Positions 9,524 through 19,366 of a DNA stretch of 22,696 nucleotides are shown piece after piece. The position numbers and the translations under genes were made by a program. The number at the start of each line of letters is the position of its first letter. Position 1 is the stretch's first letter. The notes beneath the pieces are model-generated. The model was not told the origin of the DNA, searched no databases, and saw only the letters and a list, made by a program, of their open reading frames with translations. The DNA lies in NCBI GenBank assembly GCA_036897095.1, contig JAYMSP010002738.1, positions 1 through 22,696 of the forward strand, given 5' to 3'. Source of the stretch: Plantago elongata. Taxonomy: Eukaryota > Streptophyta > Magnoliopsida > Lamiales > Plantaginaceae.

Positions 9524-11176
9524 TTCTGGTAACTGTTCATATATCAAACCATCATTCAAGACAAGGAACTACTTTAACCTTATGTTAAATCAACAATTGA
9601 ATGCATACATAAGAACAGAAAAAAGTTTCAGCTAGACTTTCAACCTAGTAATCTTGTTGGCTGATCACTTGATCATCTCGACCACATATATAACTAGGGA
9701 AATACTTCCTATGTTATAAAATACTAGACGAACGATGTGAATAACTGCAGAATACGAAATTAGCTTTTAATTCTACTCATACCACAACCAGGGTAGTTAG
9801 CCTGATAACAGAATCTACCACTTCAATTATTTCATGCCAAAACATGAACCCGGAATGCCAGATCTAAATAACTATCTGGACTCTTCCCATTATGTGTGGT
9901 TCAACATTTACTTTGTTTCATGCTATTATATCCAGTGCTTTATAAGCCATAGAAACAGTAAACATTGTTTTTCTTATAGTCTTCTCATTTTGCAGAAATT
10001 CCTCACTTTTCCTTACGACAGTATTGTGTTATTCTGTGTGCGCTACTGCAGAACACGCCATGGTGAAGACTGCAAAATGTGGATTGAAATTTCATTGTGA
10101 ACTGGTTAAGTGTCAACTCCTAAGCAACTTACATTGTGCACAATCAAGGAGCTAGCAGCCTGAGCTACATATTGTTGAATTTTGTTCTTTCTTTTTTCTT
10201 AAAGATTGTACACATTGTATTTGTGTGAAGTTCTTTTTCTTTCTATTACTGTTTATTTTTACTCATTTTCTCTACTCCTTTATGTTGAAATATATAAGGT
10301 TCTAGTGTATTTTTGTGTGCTGGGAAGGCCATGCTATCGTTGTCATCCTTACGATGAATATATACTACTGTATATTGTGAACTTCCCCAGTAAACATGCC
10401 CTGCATTGTGGGATCAAAATCTGGATCACATAGGATCATTGATCCATGTTCACTTCAACCTAACTAGACACTAGTACACTGCTTCACATGTATCCACCAT
10501 CTTTCTAACAGCCTTGTCAAAACCTTTAGAGCTAATCTATCAGAATTCAGAAGGATCAACTATTATAGGTGGCAACTAGCAGAGAATAAGGTCATGATAA
10601 TTTACAAGAAACTTCTTGCCTATTTGTATCTACTCTTTCCTCATTAAACTCAGGCTGAATGTGACATTATGAAGAACACTACATTACCATATTTTTATGG
10701 ATACAGAAGAATCAATGATCCTATGAGAAACTACATTTTAATTAGGTACTGCTTACATTGTCTAACAAACATGACAGGTTTCAAAAGTGAGCCAGAAAAA
10801 TAAAACAATCTGCGAATTAAGCGCTGCTTATATTGTCTAGCAAATACTGTGGTTTTTCAAGAGTTAGTCATAATCTGGGCCTGGGGCATTTTGCTACTTG
10901 TAGAAATCAAATAAGTTTCAACAGTTCAAACATCACTACATCAGAAACCAAGCAAATCATATGCTCAGATAGCTCAGCCCAGCAGAAACATATGACAATG
11001 CCTATCAGAGCATAGTTGATGTAGAATGCAAGATATTAGATAGCTACTCCAATGCAGAGGCTGATCGGCAGCACTAGAGCCAAGTCATCGAGCAATTTTG
11101 AGGGGATATAATGTACTATCCTACATTGATAAGACGATTAAGGCAGTGATATAAATGTTAGTAAACTGGAAGATAT
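9524..11176. other. 3' flank of the 8,939 gene and intergenic DNA
   Basis: No further coding exon could be supported. A GTAACT donor-like site just after the stop (9527) and a T-rich TTTTGCAG acceptor ending at 9996 could bound an intron in the 3' UTR. Otherwise this is anonymous DNA with chance open frames. The T-rich block at 10,170-10,280 may belong to a transcript end. Confidence 0.35.
10741..10844. repeat. Imperfect 29-bp direct repeat pair
   Basis: The two copies lie at 10741-10769 and 10816-10844 and share 24 of 29 bases. All five differences are transitions. The core GCTTAYATTGTCTARCAAA is shared. I cannot assign a function. It may be an old local duplication. Confidence 0.6.
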
Positions 11177-11680
11177 TGTTGGATATTATAAAGAAAAAGT
11201 AAAATTAATAATAACATAGGTCATTTTTTAATTAAAAAAGTAAAATATAAATTCGTAAGCAACTTTGTAAAAGTTTTGAATAGATATTATACACTCAAAA
11301 GATTTTGAATTAGTGAGGAATAAGTGCTTAATGTTAGAAGGTGTAGTGGTTTTATACCACATTGCTTGAGATCAAGTATAGTCTCTAGTTTATAATCTAA
11401 TAGTTTCTACTTGGTATCCAAGTTGGGTAGCTAGATGAGTTGAGTGTAAATCTTGGCCAGATTTGTACACGAAACTAGTTGACTAGTCTGTGAGTGGGTG
11501 TGCGCGACCCTTAGACACAATGGATGAACCGAATCAAGCTCAAATGGGTTAGATCTTATGAGCAAAGTTTTTGTTGGTTCAACTTATTCCACCTTCTAGA
11601 AGTTTTGCTTCAAACTAAAGTTTATAATTCATGTAAGTTACAAGTAGTTAATTTGACACTTGTAAGTAATAACATTACTC

Positions 11681-11718
11681 TTGTAAAGTAGTGGAGGTAA
11701 AGTAGTGGAGGTAGTGGA
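11681..11718. repeat. Short GTGGAGGTA-type tandem repeat in the 5' LTR
   Basis: AAGTAGTGGAGGT occurs twice in a row, followed by a partial third unit AGTGGAG. It lies just at the left limit of the part shared with the 3' LTR. Confidence 0.7.
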
Positions 11719-11772
11719 GTATAAGTTACAAAATATTTTGTAATAAATTGGTGTAATGAAGAATGAAGTTAC

Positions 11773-11850
11773 ATTCTCAATTCATCACTTATAAAATGAT
11801 CTAATTTGTCTATTCTCAATTCATCACTTATTAAATGATCTAATTTGTCT
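11773..11850. repeat. 39-bp tandem duplication in the 5' LTR
   Basis: Copy 1 (11773-11811) and copy 2 (11812-11850), each beginning ATTCTCAATTCATCACTTAT, differ by one base. The corresponding part of the 3' LTR (about 15,452-15,490) has a single copy, so the duplication arose in the 5' LTR after insertion or was lost from the other. Confidence 0.9.
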
Positions 11851-12200
11851 TGGAAAATGGTAGAAGAAACCCACCATCTTCTTTTCTCTTCTCTTCCCTT
11901 TGTGGCTTTTCTTCTCTTCTTCCCTTTCGTATAATCCGGGCTCCAGTTTTGTTCTCCAGGAACATCTAACAAGTGCAGCTAGTTGTTAAGCTCCGACCGT
12001 TGTATCCTGGGAAACAAGCGTTCAACGATACCTCAAGCACCGTAGTGAGGGGACGTAATTGTAGTAAGGAAAATGTGCAAGCACATGCCTTGAATTTGTA
12101 TTTGATTAAAGGAATGATTCAATTATAATTTTTTTCTCTATATATTTTAATTCATTTTATATATACTAATATCTTCAATTTCCTCTTATCAGGTTTAACA

Positions 12201-13070
12201 ATTTTAAAATAATTATGGAGTGTATTCTCTTATCATTTTGGATTCGAGTTTATACTCATTTAATATTGAAGATATTAAATTTTGAGTATCTCTAATATAG
12301 GAAAAAGAAAAAGAAAAATGGTAATCGTTTCATTTCCAATGACAAGTTGTCATCGATGGTCTTTCTCGTTCTGTGATGCCAACAGGAGAAAAATGGTAAA
12401 TGTGTAAAACCATTTTTTATTTGATGAGTTATGGAGTTTTTGGAGATAGTAGTGCGTAAGTGTCAAAATTAATACACTTATTTTGTTGTATTACAATCTT
12501 GATCATTTATGTTATATTGGCTTTAGTATGATTTTTGAACATTGGAATTAAAGTTTTTGTGAAACATAAATCTTTCTTTTGAGACAAAGAAAAATATTTA
12601 TGCATGTGGTAATTGCCATGAAAATGAATTTTGATATTGATTTTTGTTGGTTGTGAATGATAAAATCTTTTACTTATATTCAAAATCATTTTGGAGTTAC
12701 TCGTCATGAAACTCTTTTGAGTGGACCAATGATGTTGTCACTTAATGGGATGTTTCAAAATAAATTTTAATCCGATTCTTTTGTGGTTGAATTATTGGAA
12801 AAATCTTTCTGTGTGATTTTGAGTTCCAAGTATAAAGGACCAACGTGTTTTTGTTGACGGTTACATCTATAATATTTTGTTGATACATCATGATTAGTTG
12901 TGATAGTTGTGAATACTTCACATAATATGATATATCATTTGACCATGTTAGGTCTTGTAGGTTATCTCACCATGGAGACTTGTTTAGCTCTTGAGTGTGA
13001 GTTTAACATTGGAATGACGAATGCCATTGGATTATGGAACCTACATATTGTTACATATGAGGTGAAGCCT
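12201..13070 (+). pseudogene. Outer copia leader and gag region, unrecognisable
   Basis: By position this should hold the primer-binding site and gag. I see no intact frame and no clear gag motif or zinc knuckle, only AT-rich DNA with chance frames. Either gag has decayed beyond recognition or part of it is deleted. Confidence 0.45.
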
Positions 13071-14400
13071 TTTGATTTAGACACTAAAAGAGTGGATCAT
13101 GGCACTAGTACTACTAGTCACGTGTGCTTTATCAAACTATATTTTCTCAGTTGGATGAAAATGAGATAGTTGAAAAGTTGTACATGGAGAATTATATGAA
13201 TCCTATCACATCAAGGTCATGGAAATGTGATTTTGAAATGACATCTTGGTTCAATGTTTTTTATTAACAAAGAGTTATAATAAGATTATGGAGAATTTAA
13301 TTTTGTACCCAATTAAGTATCACATGTCTTTTGTTTGAGCTCTATTAAGGTCTCTTTGATCATGAACGATGTTTATGTTGACCAAGGTTTAGTCACCGAA
13401 GGCATGTTTAAAATTACAGTGATTGTTAACAACAATGCTAATGGAATAGTTATAAATTCTTGTTTGAGTCTTTTGACTCATGTTATGGTAGACTTGGACA
13501 TGTTAATTTTGATACTTTGAGAAAATTAATTAACATGAAATGTTCATCAACGTTTCACATAGATGTCTCACCCAAGTGTAAAATATTATTGTGTGAAAAA
13601 AAACAAGGTTGATAAGTTCTTTTCAATATGTTGAAAGGAAAACTGGACCACTTGATTTAATTAATACATTTGTGTATGGTTTCAAATTAAATCTAATATG
13701 TGTGGTTAACAAGCTTGTCATTACTTTTATAAATGATTGCACTAAGTTTTGTTTTGTGTAGTTTATTAAAAGTAAAAAGATGTAGAAATAGAGGAGTTGT
13801 GATCTTTATAAAAATGAAGTTGAGAATGAACTCAACAAAAGGGTTTAAGTGATAAGGAGTAGCTATGTGGAGAAATATGACTGAATATTTGTGTGTTTTT
13901 TATGTGCATGAGTTGTGCTCCTTACTCACTTCAACCAAACATGGCAAAAGGATGAATCCGTACTCCGAAAGAAATTAAGAAATGCCATGATTGCTTATGG
14001 GATGAACCAAGGAATGTGAGGGGGGAGTTTTCTTGAAAGCTATCCACATTCTTGACAAGGTTCTAAAAGCAAAGTATGAGAGACTTTATTCGTTGTGGAA
14101 TGAAAGCTTACATTCTATAAACACTTGCGAGTGTATGTGTGTCTTGCTATGTTGGACATTTACCTAAGAATTATTTAGTAGGACATAATGACTATTGGTT
14201 GCATATTGTTGGTTATGCACATAACAATAGTGCTTATTGATTCTTGTGGTGAAATTCGAAATTTCTGACATACACAAGGACGTGATAATATAATGCTTCA
14301 TTTTTTAGGAAGTGTTTCCATATAAAAGTTTAGAAGATATTGCTAGAAACTCTACTAAATTGATATATGAGCAAACACAAAAGGAAAAAAAATGAAGAGA
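13071..14400 (+). pseudogene. Outer copia protease, pre-integrase and integrase remnants
   Basis: In changing plus-strand frames: a degenerate aspartic protease site Val-Asp-His-Gly-Thr-Ser followed by SHVC at about 13,092-13,130, where the family has D-S/T-G-A. Then come GHGNVILK near 13,213 (one stop after it), and the pre-integrase stretch VDQGLVTEGMFKITVIVNN at 13,378-13,430, running into a GHVNFDTLRKL-like zinc-finger start near 13,500. The integrase core shows FINDCTKFCFV (about 13,730) and LYKNEVENELNKR (about 13,805-13,845). Later there are WLHIVGYAHNNSAY near 14,190 and EIRNF/HKDVII-like remains near 14,250. Stops and frameshifts are frequent, and catalytic residues of the integrase are not all traceable. 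Confidence 0.8.
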
Positions 14401-15400
14401 TTGGGTCGTGAGTACTTGACTACTTTCATGCTTGAAAGTAAACCTCAAAGTTCACAAGAGGTTGCCACCTCATCAGAAGAACTTATGTGGAAAGAAGCTA
14501 TCAATAGTGGATCATCCTTAGGAAGTAAACCAATAGGTTACAAGTGGATTTTCAAGAGAAAAATTGAAGCTTGAAGGAACTATTGATAAGTTGAGACATA
14601 TTATCATGTGTTGAGATTAACATCCTTTAGGATGATAATTGTGTGTCCTTCTTTGCGAAATCCTGAAGTTCATCGGATGGATGAATGTACTGTCTAAATG
14701 GTGATATAGAAGAAGGGGGTTTAAATGGAACAAACTGAAGGTTTTTCTGCATCCAGTCAGGACAATGAGATTTGTAAATTGGTGAAGCCTTTGTAGGGCT
14801 TGTGACAAGCACTTTAAGCAGTTGCATGAGCAATTTGATAATGCCACGACTTTGTCATTAACGAAAATGACAAATGTGTTTACATAAAGGAAGAATAAAA
14901 TGACATGGTCATTTTATATCTTTATGTTGATGGCATGCTTATCATTGAGAGTGATGATAAAATGGTCAAATCTACAAAGGATATGTTAAAATTCAGATTT
15001 GATATGAAAGACATATGTGTAGCTGATATAATCTATCTGATTCATGTTATTAGAACACCAATGGTTTGATGTTGAATAAGTTTCACTATGTGGACATGAT
15101 TCTTGAGAAAATTAACAAGGGTGGCAGTTAAACATCTAGAAATTCACTGGAACCAAGTGTTCAAGTTGCGAAGAACATTGTTTTGGGAGTGTCTCATGTT
15201 GAATAATACTCTAGGATAATTGAAATCCTAATATATATGATGAATTGCACAAGACTTAATCTTACATGTGTTGTAAGTAAATTGAGTCGTTACACGAAAA
15301 ATCGAGGAGTTAGTCATTGAATGTTATAATAAGAGTACTGAAGTACTTAAGATTTTCTCGTGATTGTTGGCTAATATATACTAGATCATGTTGTGCTAAT
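14401..15400 (+). pseudogene. Outer copia reverse transcriptase remnant, RNase H lost
   Basis: WKEAINSGSSLGSKPIGYKW followed by IFKRK (14,490-14,565) is the start of the copia reverse transcriptase domain, with an internal loss between Ser-Gly-Ser and the Lys-Pro-Ile-Gly block. LYLYVDGMLIIESDDKMVKS (14,913-14,972) holds the catalytic YVDD box with the second Asp changed to Gly. KDMLKFRFDMKDM follows. A YSRIIEILIYMMNCTR-like block and VSKLSRYT remains lie at about 15,200-15,300. Nothing of the RNase H domain is seen after about 15,395, where the sequence joins directly to LTR-like DNA. The element is dead. Confidence 0.82.
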
Positions 15401-15401
15401 A

Positions 15402-15567
15402 GGAGTTAGTATATTTTGTAATGAATTGATATAATGAAGAATGGAGTTACATTCTCAATTCCTCACTTATAAAAGGGTCTCATTTGTATTGGAAAAGGGT
15501 AGAAGAAACCCACCCCCTTCTCTCCTCTCTTTATGGCTTTTCTTCCCCTCTTCCGTTTCTTATAATC
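15402..15567 (+). repeat. 3' LTR of the outer copia element, left fragment
   Basis: This matches the 5' LTR from about 11,722 to 11,954 (for example GTAGAAGAAACCCACC), less the 39-bp duplication and other gaps. It lacks the LTR start, so a deletion has removed RNase H, the polypurine tract and the 5' part of this LTR. It is cut at 15,567 by the inner copia element and continues at 21,056. Confidence 0.85.
15563..15567. repeat. TAATC target duplication, left copy
   Basis: A five-base duplication, as made by copia integrases. It is repeated exactly at 21051-21055. Confidence 0.9.
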
Positions 15568-15727
15568 TGAAAGAATTTGATTCCGTGATTGTATTCATAG
15601 ATATACATCGATATATATACACGTTACAAGACTAAGATTAATCTAATTAGGTATCTAATACTAGTCTAATTCTAATATAATACAATATCTAAAATACTTA
15701 GGAAACTAAGACATTTGTAATCTAACA
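15568..15727 (-). repeat. 3' LTR of the inner copia element
   Basis: On the plus strand it runs from TGAAAGAATTTGATT to TTTGTAATCTAACA. Against the other LTR it has a 12-bp extra segment (TAGGTATCTAAT type) and about 13 base differences over 148 aligned positions by hand count. Confidence 0.92.
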
Positions 15728-15740
15728 CTTCCCGCAGTCG
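15728..15740 (-). other. Polypurine tract of the inner copia element
   Basis: On the minus strand a short purine run GCGGGAAG directly precedes the 3' LTR start TGTTAG. This is the expected place of plus-strand DNA priming. Confidence 0.6.
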
Positions 15741-15744
15741 AAAT

Positions 15745-16043
15745 TGGAGGGTCACGAACATTAAGACTGGTCCTAATGTCGTCAAAGAGAACCAGTGGTA
15801 GTCCCTTTGTGAAAAGGTCAGCTATCTGATATCTTGATGGCACATGACGAACACGAACCTCTCCACGTGCTATTTTCTCACGAACAAAATGAATATCCAT
15901 TTCAATATGTTTTGCGCGCTGGTGTTGAACCGGATTACCAGAAAGATAAATGGCACTCACGTTATCATAATATACCACAGTAGCTTTCTGAAGCGGACAC
16001 TGAAGCTCTAGTAGAAGTGCCAGCAGCTCTCAAAAACTGCATT
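15745..16043 (-). pseudogene. Inner copia RNase H remnant, split by a hAT-like insertion
   Basis: The RNase H block continues on the far side of the 16,052-16,617 insertion. ANAVFESCW (about 16,045-16,015) precedes a small frameshift or deletion. Then come VVYYDNVSAIYLSGNPVQHQ, RAKHIEMDIHFVREKI and RVRHVPSRYQIADLFTKGLP (15,980-15,790). Most signature residues survive, and the stop lies just before the polypurine tract as expected. Confidence 0.9.
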
Positions 16044-16051
16044 AGCGACCC
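16044..16051. repeat. AGCGACCC target duplication, left copy
   Basis: An exact partner of 16618-16625. The duplicated codons belong to the RNase H Gly-Val-Ala of the inner copia element. Confidence 0.92.
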
Positions 16052-16617
16052 TAGGGGTGTATTTCGAACCGAACGAACCGAACAATTAGCTTAGCGAACG
16101 TTCGTTCGCTCGATAAGTCGTTCGTTCGGTTCGTGTTCGTGTTCGATGAACATTTTAAGTTTTTAATCGTGTTTGATTCGATAATATTTAACAAGTTCGT
16201 GTTCGTTCATTAACGTTCGATTGTTCGGTTCGTCAAAGACATAAAATTACTTATAATATAATAAAAATACAAAAATTTCACATTAATTGTCATAAAATAA
16301 TAATAAAATAAAAAATTTATAATATCATTTCATAAATATTGTACTCCACCTATTATGTATTTGATATATTAATTATATAAATATAATTACTACTTGGTTA
16401 TATAATATTAATATATAGTGTAATTTTATTATATATTTAATTTGTTCGCGAACCGTTTGTGAACTACCGAACAATAATAAATATGTTCGTGTTCAGTTCG
16501 TTATCTACACGAACATGTTCGCGAACTGTTCGGTTCGGTCAAACTCGAACACGAACTGAGCGTTGACCGCTTTTTTTCACAAACTTTTCACGAACGTTAT
16601 GTTCATTTACACCCCTA
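16052..16617. mobile_element. Non-autonomous hAT-like element inside the inner copia RNase H region (566 bp)
   Basis: Ends TAGGGGTGTA... and ...TACACCCCTA form a perfect 10-bp terminal inverted repeat. They are flanked by a perfect 8-bp duplication AGCGACCC (16044-16051 and 16618-16625). Removing the element and one duplication restores the minus-strand reading [13 protein letters not shown]. Sub-terminal parts are packed with GAACGAAC/TTCGTTCG and GTTCGTGTTCG words around an AT-rich centre. There is no coding capacity. Confidence 0.93.
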
Positions 16618-16625
16618 AGCGACCC
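16618..16625. repeat. AGCGACCC target duplication, right copy
   Basis: An exact partner of 16044-16051. Confidence 0.92.
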
Positions 16626-17600
16626 CCATGTATTCTGCCTCGGCACTGGAACGTGACAAAGTTGGTTGTCGTTTCGAAGACCAGGAAATCAAACTGTCAC
16701 CCAAAAAGCCACAATATCCGGAGGGCCGTCCTAATCCGCATCAATATACGCAACCAAATCCGTGAGAGATGAGGCCGAGAGCAAGATGCCGAGCTGCAAT
16801 GTCCCTTGAAGATACTGAATGATTCGTTTCAAATCATGCATATGCACATCCCGTGGATCATGTATGTGAAGACAAACCTGTTGAACGATATATGATATAT
16901 CAGGTCGAGTAAACGTAAGATACTGGAGAGCACCAGCCAAACTCCGATATAATGTTGGATCCACAAACGGGGCCCCAACCGTACCACTTTGCTTCGGCTT
17001 AGTGTCAACCGGAGTAAGAGCCGGTTTACACGATGTCATACCATCCTGATCAATAATTTCCTCTGCATAATTCGTCTGTGATAGAAATAGGCCATCCTTA
17101 TAACGAATCACACTAATGCCAAGAAAGTAATTCAGGACTCTCAAGTCCTTCATTGCGAACTCCGAGTTAAGATGTGACATAATGGATAAGCATAAGTCGT
17201 CCGAAGATGTTGTCAAAATAATATCATCGACATCGAGTGTAGAGGAATAAGGAAGTATCCGACTTGTTGTTCGAGAAACCAATGGAGGAAACAAAATCAG
17301 CAAATCGCTTATACTAAGCACGAGGAGCTTGCTTCAACCCATATAACGATTTCCGCAGTAAGCACATATAATCCGGATGGTGCTTGTCCCGAACCCCATA
17401 GGTTGATGCATATATACTGTCTCATCCAGGTTTCCATGTAAGAGCGCATTATTGACATCAAGCTGATGAATTGACCACTTCTTCGAAAGTGCAATACTGA
17501 GTACGGTGTGAATAGAAGTCAGCTAAAGGGTTACGAGGAAGTGGAGACCTCGTAACGATGGTAGTATGAGCCTCAGAGTGATCGAATATCTTATGGGGCC
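16618..17600 (-). pseudogene. Inner copia reverse transcriptase remnant with internal deletion
   Basis: After SPLPRNPLADFYSH (about 17,550-17,510) the text jumps, in another frame, to VLSIALSKKWSIHQLDV. The first 80-90 residues of the usual reverse transcriptase domain, including the W-M/I-F-x-x-K block, are therefore missing. HGNLDETVYMHQP and the KSLYGLKQAPRA-like block near 17,340 are shifted. The catalytic box reads LDVDDIILT (about 17,245-17,220), keeping both Asp but with Tyr replaced by Asp. MKDLRVLNYFLGI and YRSLAGALQYLTFTRPDISY follow normally to 16,731. SAEAEY lies at about 16,640, just before the inserted hAT-like element. Confidence 0.88.
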
Positions 17601-18966
17601 TAAGTATACCATGTTGGCTGTGTGTGACAGGACGAGAAGGAGGATATATAGTGTAACGTGATGAACGAATGGGTGAGGAGGACGCGTGAAGGTCCGGACA
17701 CGAAACTGGTGAGACCGGATGTGAAGGGCCGGTCGAAGAGTGTCTCCGGGCCGGTGTGGATCGAGCAACCAATGGGCTGCTCGAATGATGGGCTGGACAA
17801 CAGCCACGAAGCTGTCCGACGCTGGTGTGATCCCAGCAACCAGTGGACTGTCCGGTTGAGGCGAGACGCAGATAACCCTTGGCTGTCCGATGCGGGGCCA
17901 AGGATGGTAGAGGAAGGCCGGTGTGAGGACAATTGGTGTACCACGTGAGGTGATACACCGGAATCCAAAAAATCGTAAAAATTATGTGGAGATGAATGTG
18001 ATTTGGAGAAAGGAAAGACAAACTCATCAAATTTCACATATCGACATATAATGATCGTACGTGAGGTGAGATCAAAACCCTTAAACCCCCTATGATTGTC
18101 AGGATACCCTAAGAAAACACACGGTGTAGATCGAGGTTGAAGTTTTCGAATGGTAGTAGACGGAAAAAGAGGATAACAAAGACACCAAAAAACCCGAACA
18201 TGAGAGTAAGAAGGAATGCGATGATAAAGAACCTCAAGAGGGGATTTATCTCCAATTAACTCGGAGTAATATTGAGGAGATGGGTAGTCATAGAAAGTGC
18301 ATGATGCCAAAAATAAGGTGGTAAAGATGCATGTATGAGAAGAGTACGCATGCCATTATCAATGGAGCTTATTTTACTTTCGACTTTGCCGTTTGGGGAT
18401 GAAGTATGAGGGCAAGAAAAGCAAAACGATATCCCCTGAGAATCACAAAATTGCCCACAGGAAGTATTATCAAATTCTCCCCCATTATCACATTGTATGG
18501 TTTTGATTTTTCGTTCAAACTGGTTTAAAATATATGCATGAAATTTCGAGAATATGTTGAAAACTTGGGATTTATGAGCAAGGGGAAAGATCCACAAGAA
18601 ATTCGAAAATTCATCAAAAAAGAGCACATAATAACGATGACCAGAAGAACTCAAAGTAGGAGAAGTCCAAAGATCACTACGAGTCATATTGAAAGGCATA
18701 CAAGTTGTCGAATTCGACGAAATAAACGGTAATTTAATGTGTTTTTCTAGAATACAAGATTGACAAGTAGTAGCCTTAGACGAGCTATTACAAGTAATCA
18801 ACCTATTGTGCCTAAGAGTAGCTAACATGGAAACTCCTGGATGACCTAAATGGTTATGCCATAGAGTTGATGCAAGACCAGCAGTTGGTGGAGCAGAATT
18901 TGAGGAAGTAACAAGATCGAGTGGGCTGGTACTATCACATCTCATGAGACGACTCCCCGTCTGCAA
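17600..18966 (-). pseudogene. Inner copia integrase remnant
   Basis: The pre-integrase zinc finger is visible (LWHNHLGHPG ... CQSC, around 18,870-18,740). In the core, SDLWTSP and TIQCDNGGEF carry the first two acidic residues, and PNGKVESKIS carries the Glu. After a frameshift the C-terminal half (18310-17600) shows SPLEVLYHRIPSYSHVRVFW and CVFLGYPDNHRGFKGFDL, followed by a long Ser/Pro/His-rich linker typical before the reverse transcriptase. It is close to the family pattern but split over at least two frames. Confidence 0.9.
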
Positions 18967-19139
18967 ATCATGTACAGAAAAAAGCCATAAGGATCAAACG
19001 TAATTGACACACGATAAATTGTTGTGAATTTATGCACATAGACTAAATTCTTAATGAGATGAGGGGTGTGTAAAACATGTTTGAGTGACAAAGGCGGATG
19101 AGGATTAGGTAAAGAAGAATGACCATACCCACGAATTGG

Positions 19140-19265
19140 AATAGACTGACCACTACCCACCGCAACACCATTATTTTTGCTCATATTAAAATAAGATGTG
19201 AGATTACCTGGATTGGGGGTCATGTGCGAAGAAGCTCATGTATCCATATACTAATTCAGATCCTG
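19140..19265 (-). pseudogene. Inner copia protease remnant, stop in the active site
   Basis: The minus strand reads Met-Asp-Thr-stop-Ala-Ser-Ser-His-Met at 19247-19221. The copia protease site is D-S/T-G-A, so the Gly codon GGA has become TGA (19238-19236). Downstream, NMSKNNGVAVGSGQSIPIRG and NPHPPLSLKHVLHTPHLIKN are the normal flap and core of the domain. Confidence 0.88.
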
Positions 19266-19366
19266 CATAGTTGACTCAATATCCGTCGGAGTCCAACCAG
19301 ATGTTGCGTAAGCTTGTTGCTGTTGTTGTTGAGGTCGATGTCCCAACACTCATGTGGAGGCCGACT

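Larger units (their letters stand above)
11177..12200 (+). repeat. 5' LTR of the outer copia element
   Basis: The part from about 11,719 to 12,200 is clearly repeated at 15,402-15,567 plus 21,056-21,322. Shared blocks include CAAGCACCGTAGTGAGGGGA and a roughly 60-bp identical AT-rich block at 12,129-12,190 and 21,250-21,311. The LTR ends TAACA. No good primer-binding site follows at 12,201, so it may have decayed. The part before 11,719 has no surviving partner in the 3' LTR, so the left border is provisional. Confidence 0.75.

Noticed and set aside
11412-11427. TGGTATCCAAGTTGGG, very like the primer-binding site of the inner copia element
   Set aside because: No LTR ending in CA precedes it and it lies inside the presumed 5' LTR of the outer element. 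It is also part of the palindrome ACTTGG-TAT-CCAAGT, so chance or an older fragment is likelier.
17658-17948. Plus-strand 96-residue frame
   Set aside because: It is antisense to the Ser/Pro/His-rich linker of the inner copia polyprotein, where GC-rich DNA lacks stops by chance.
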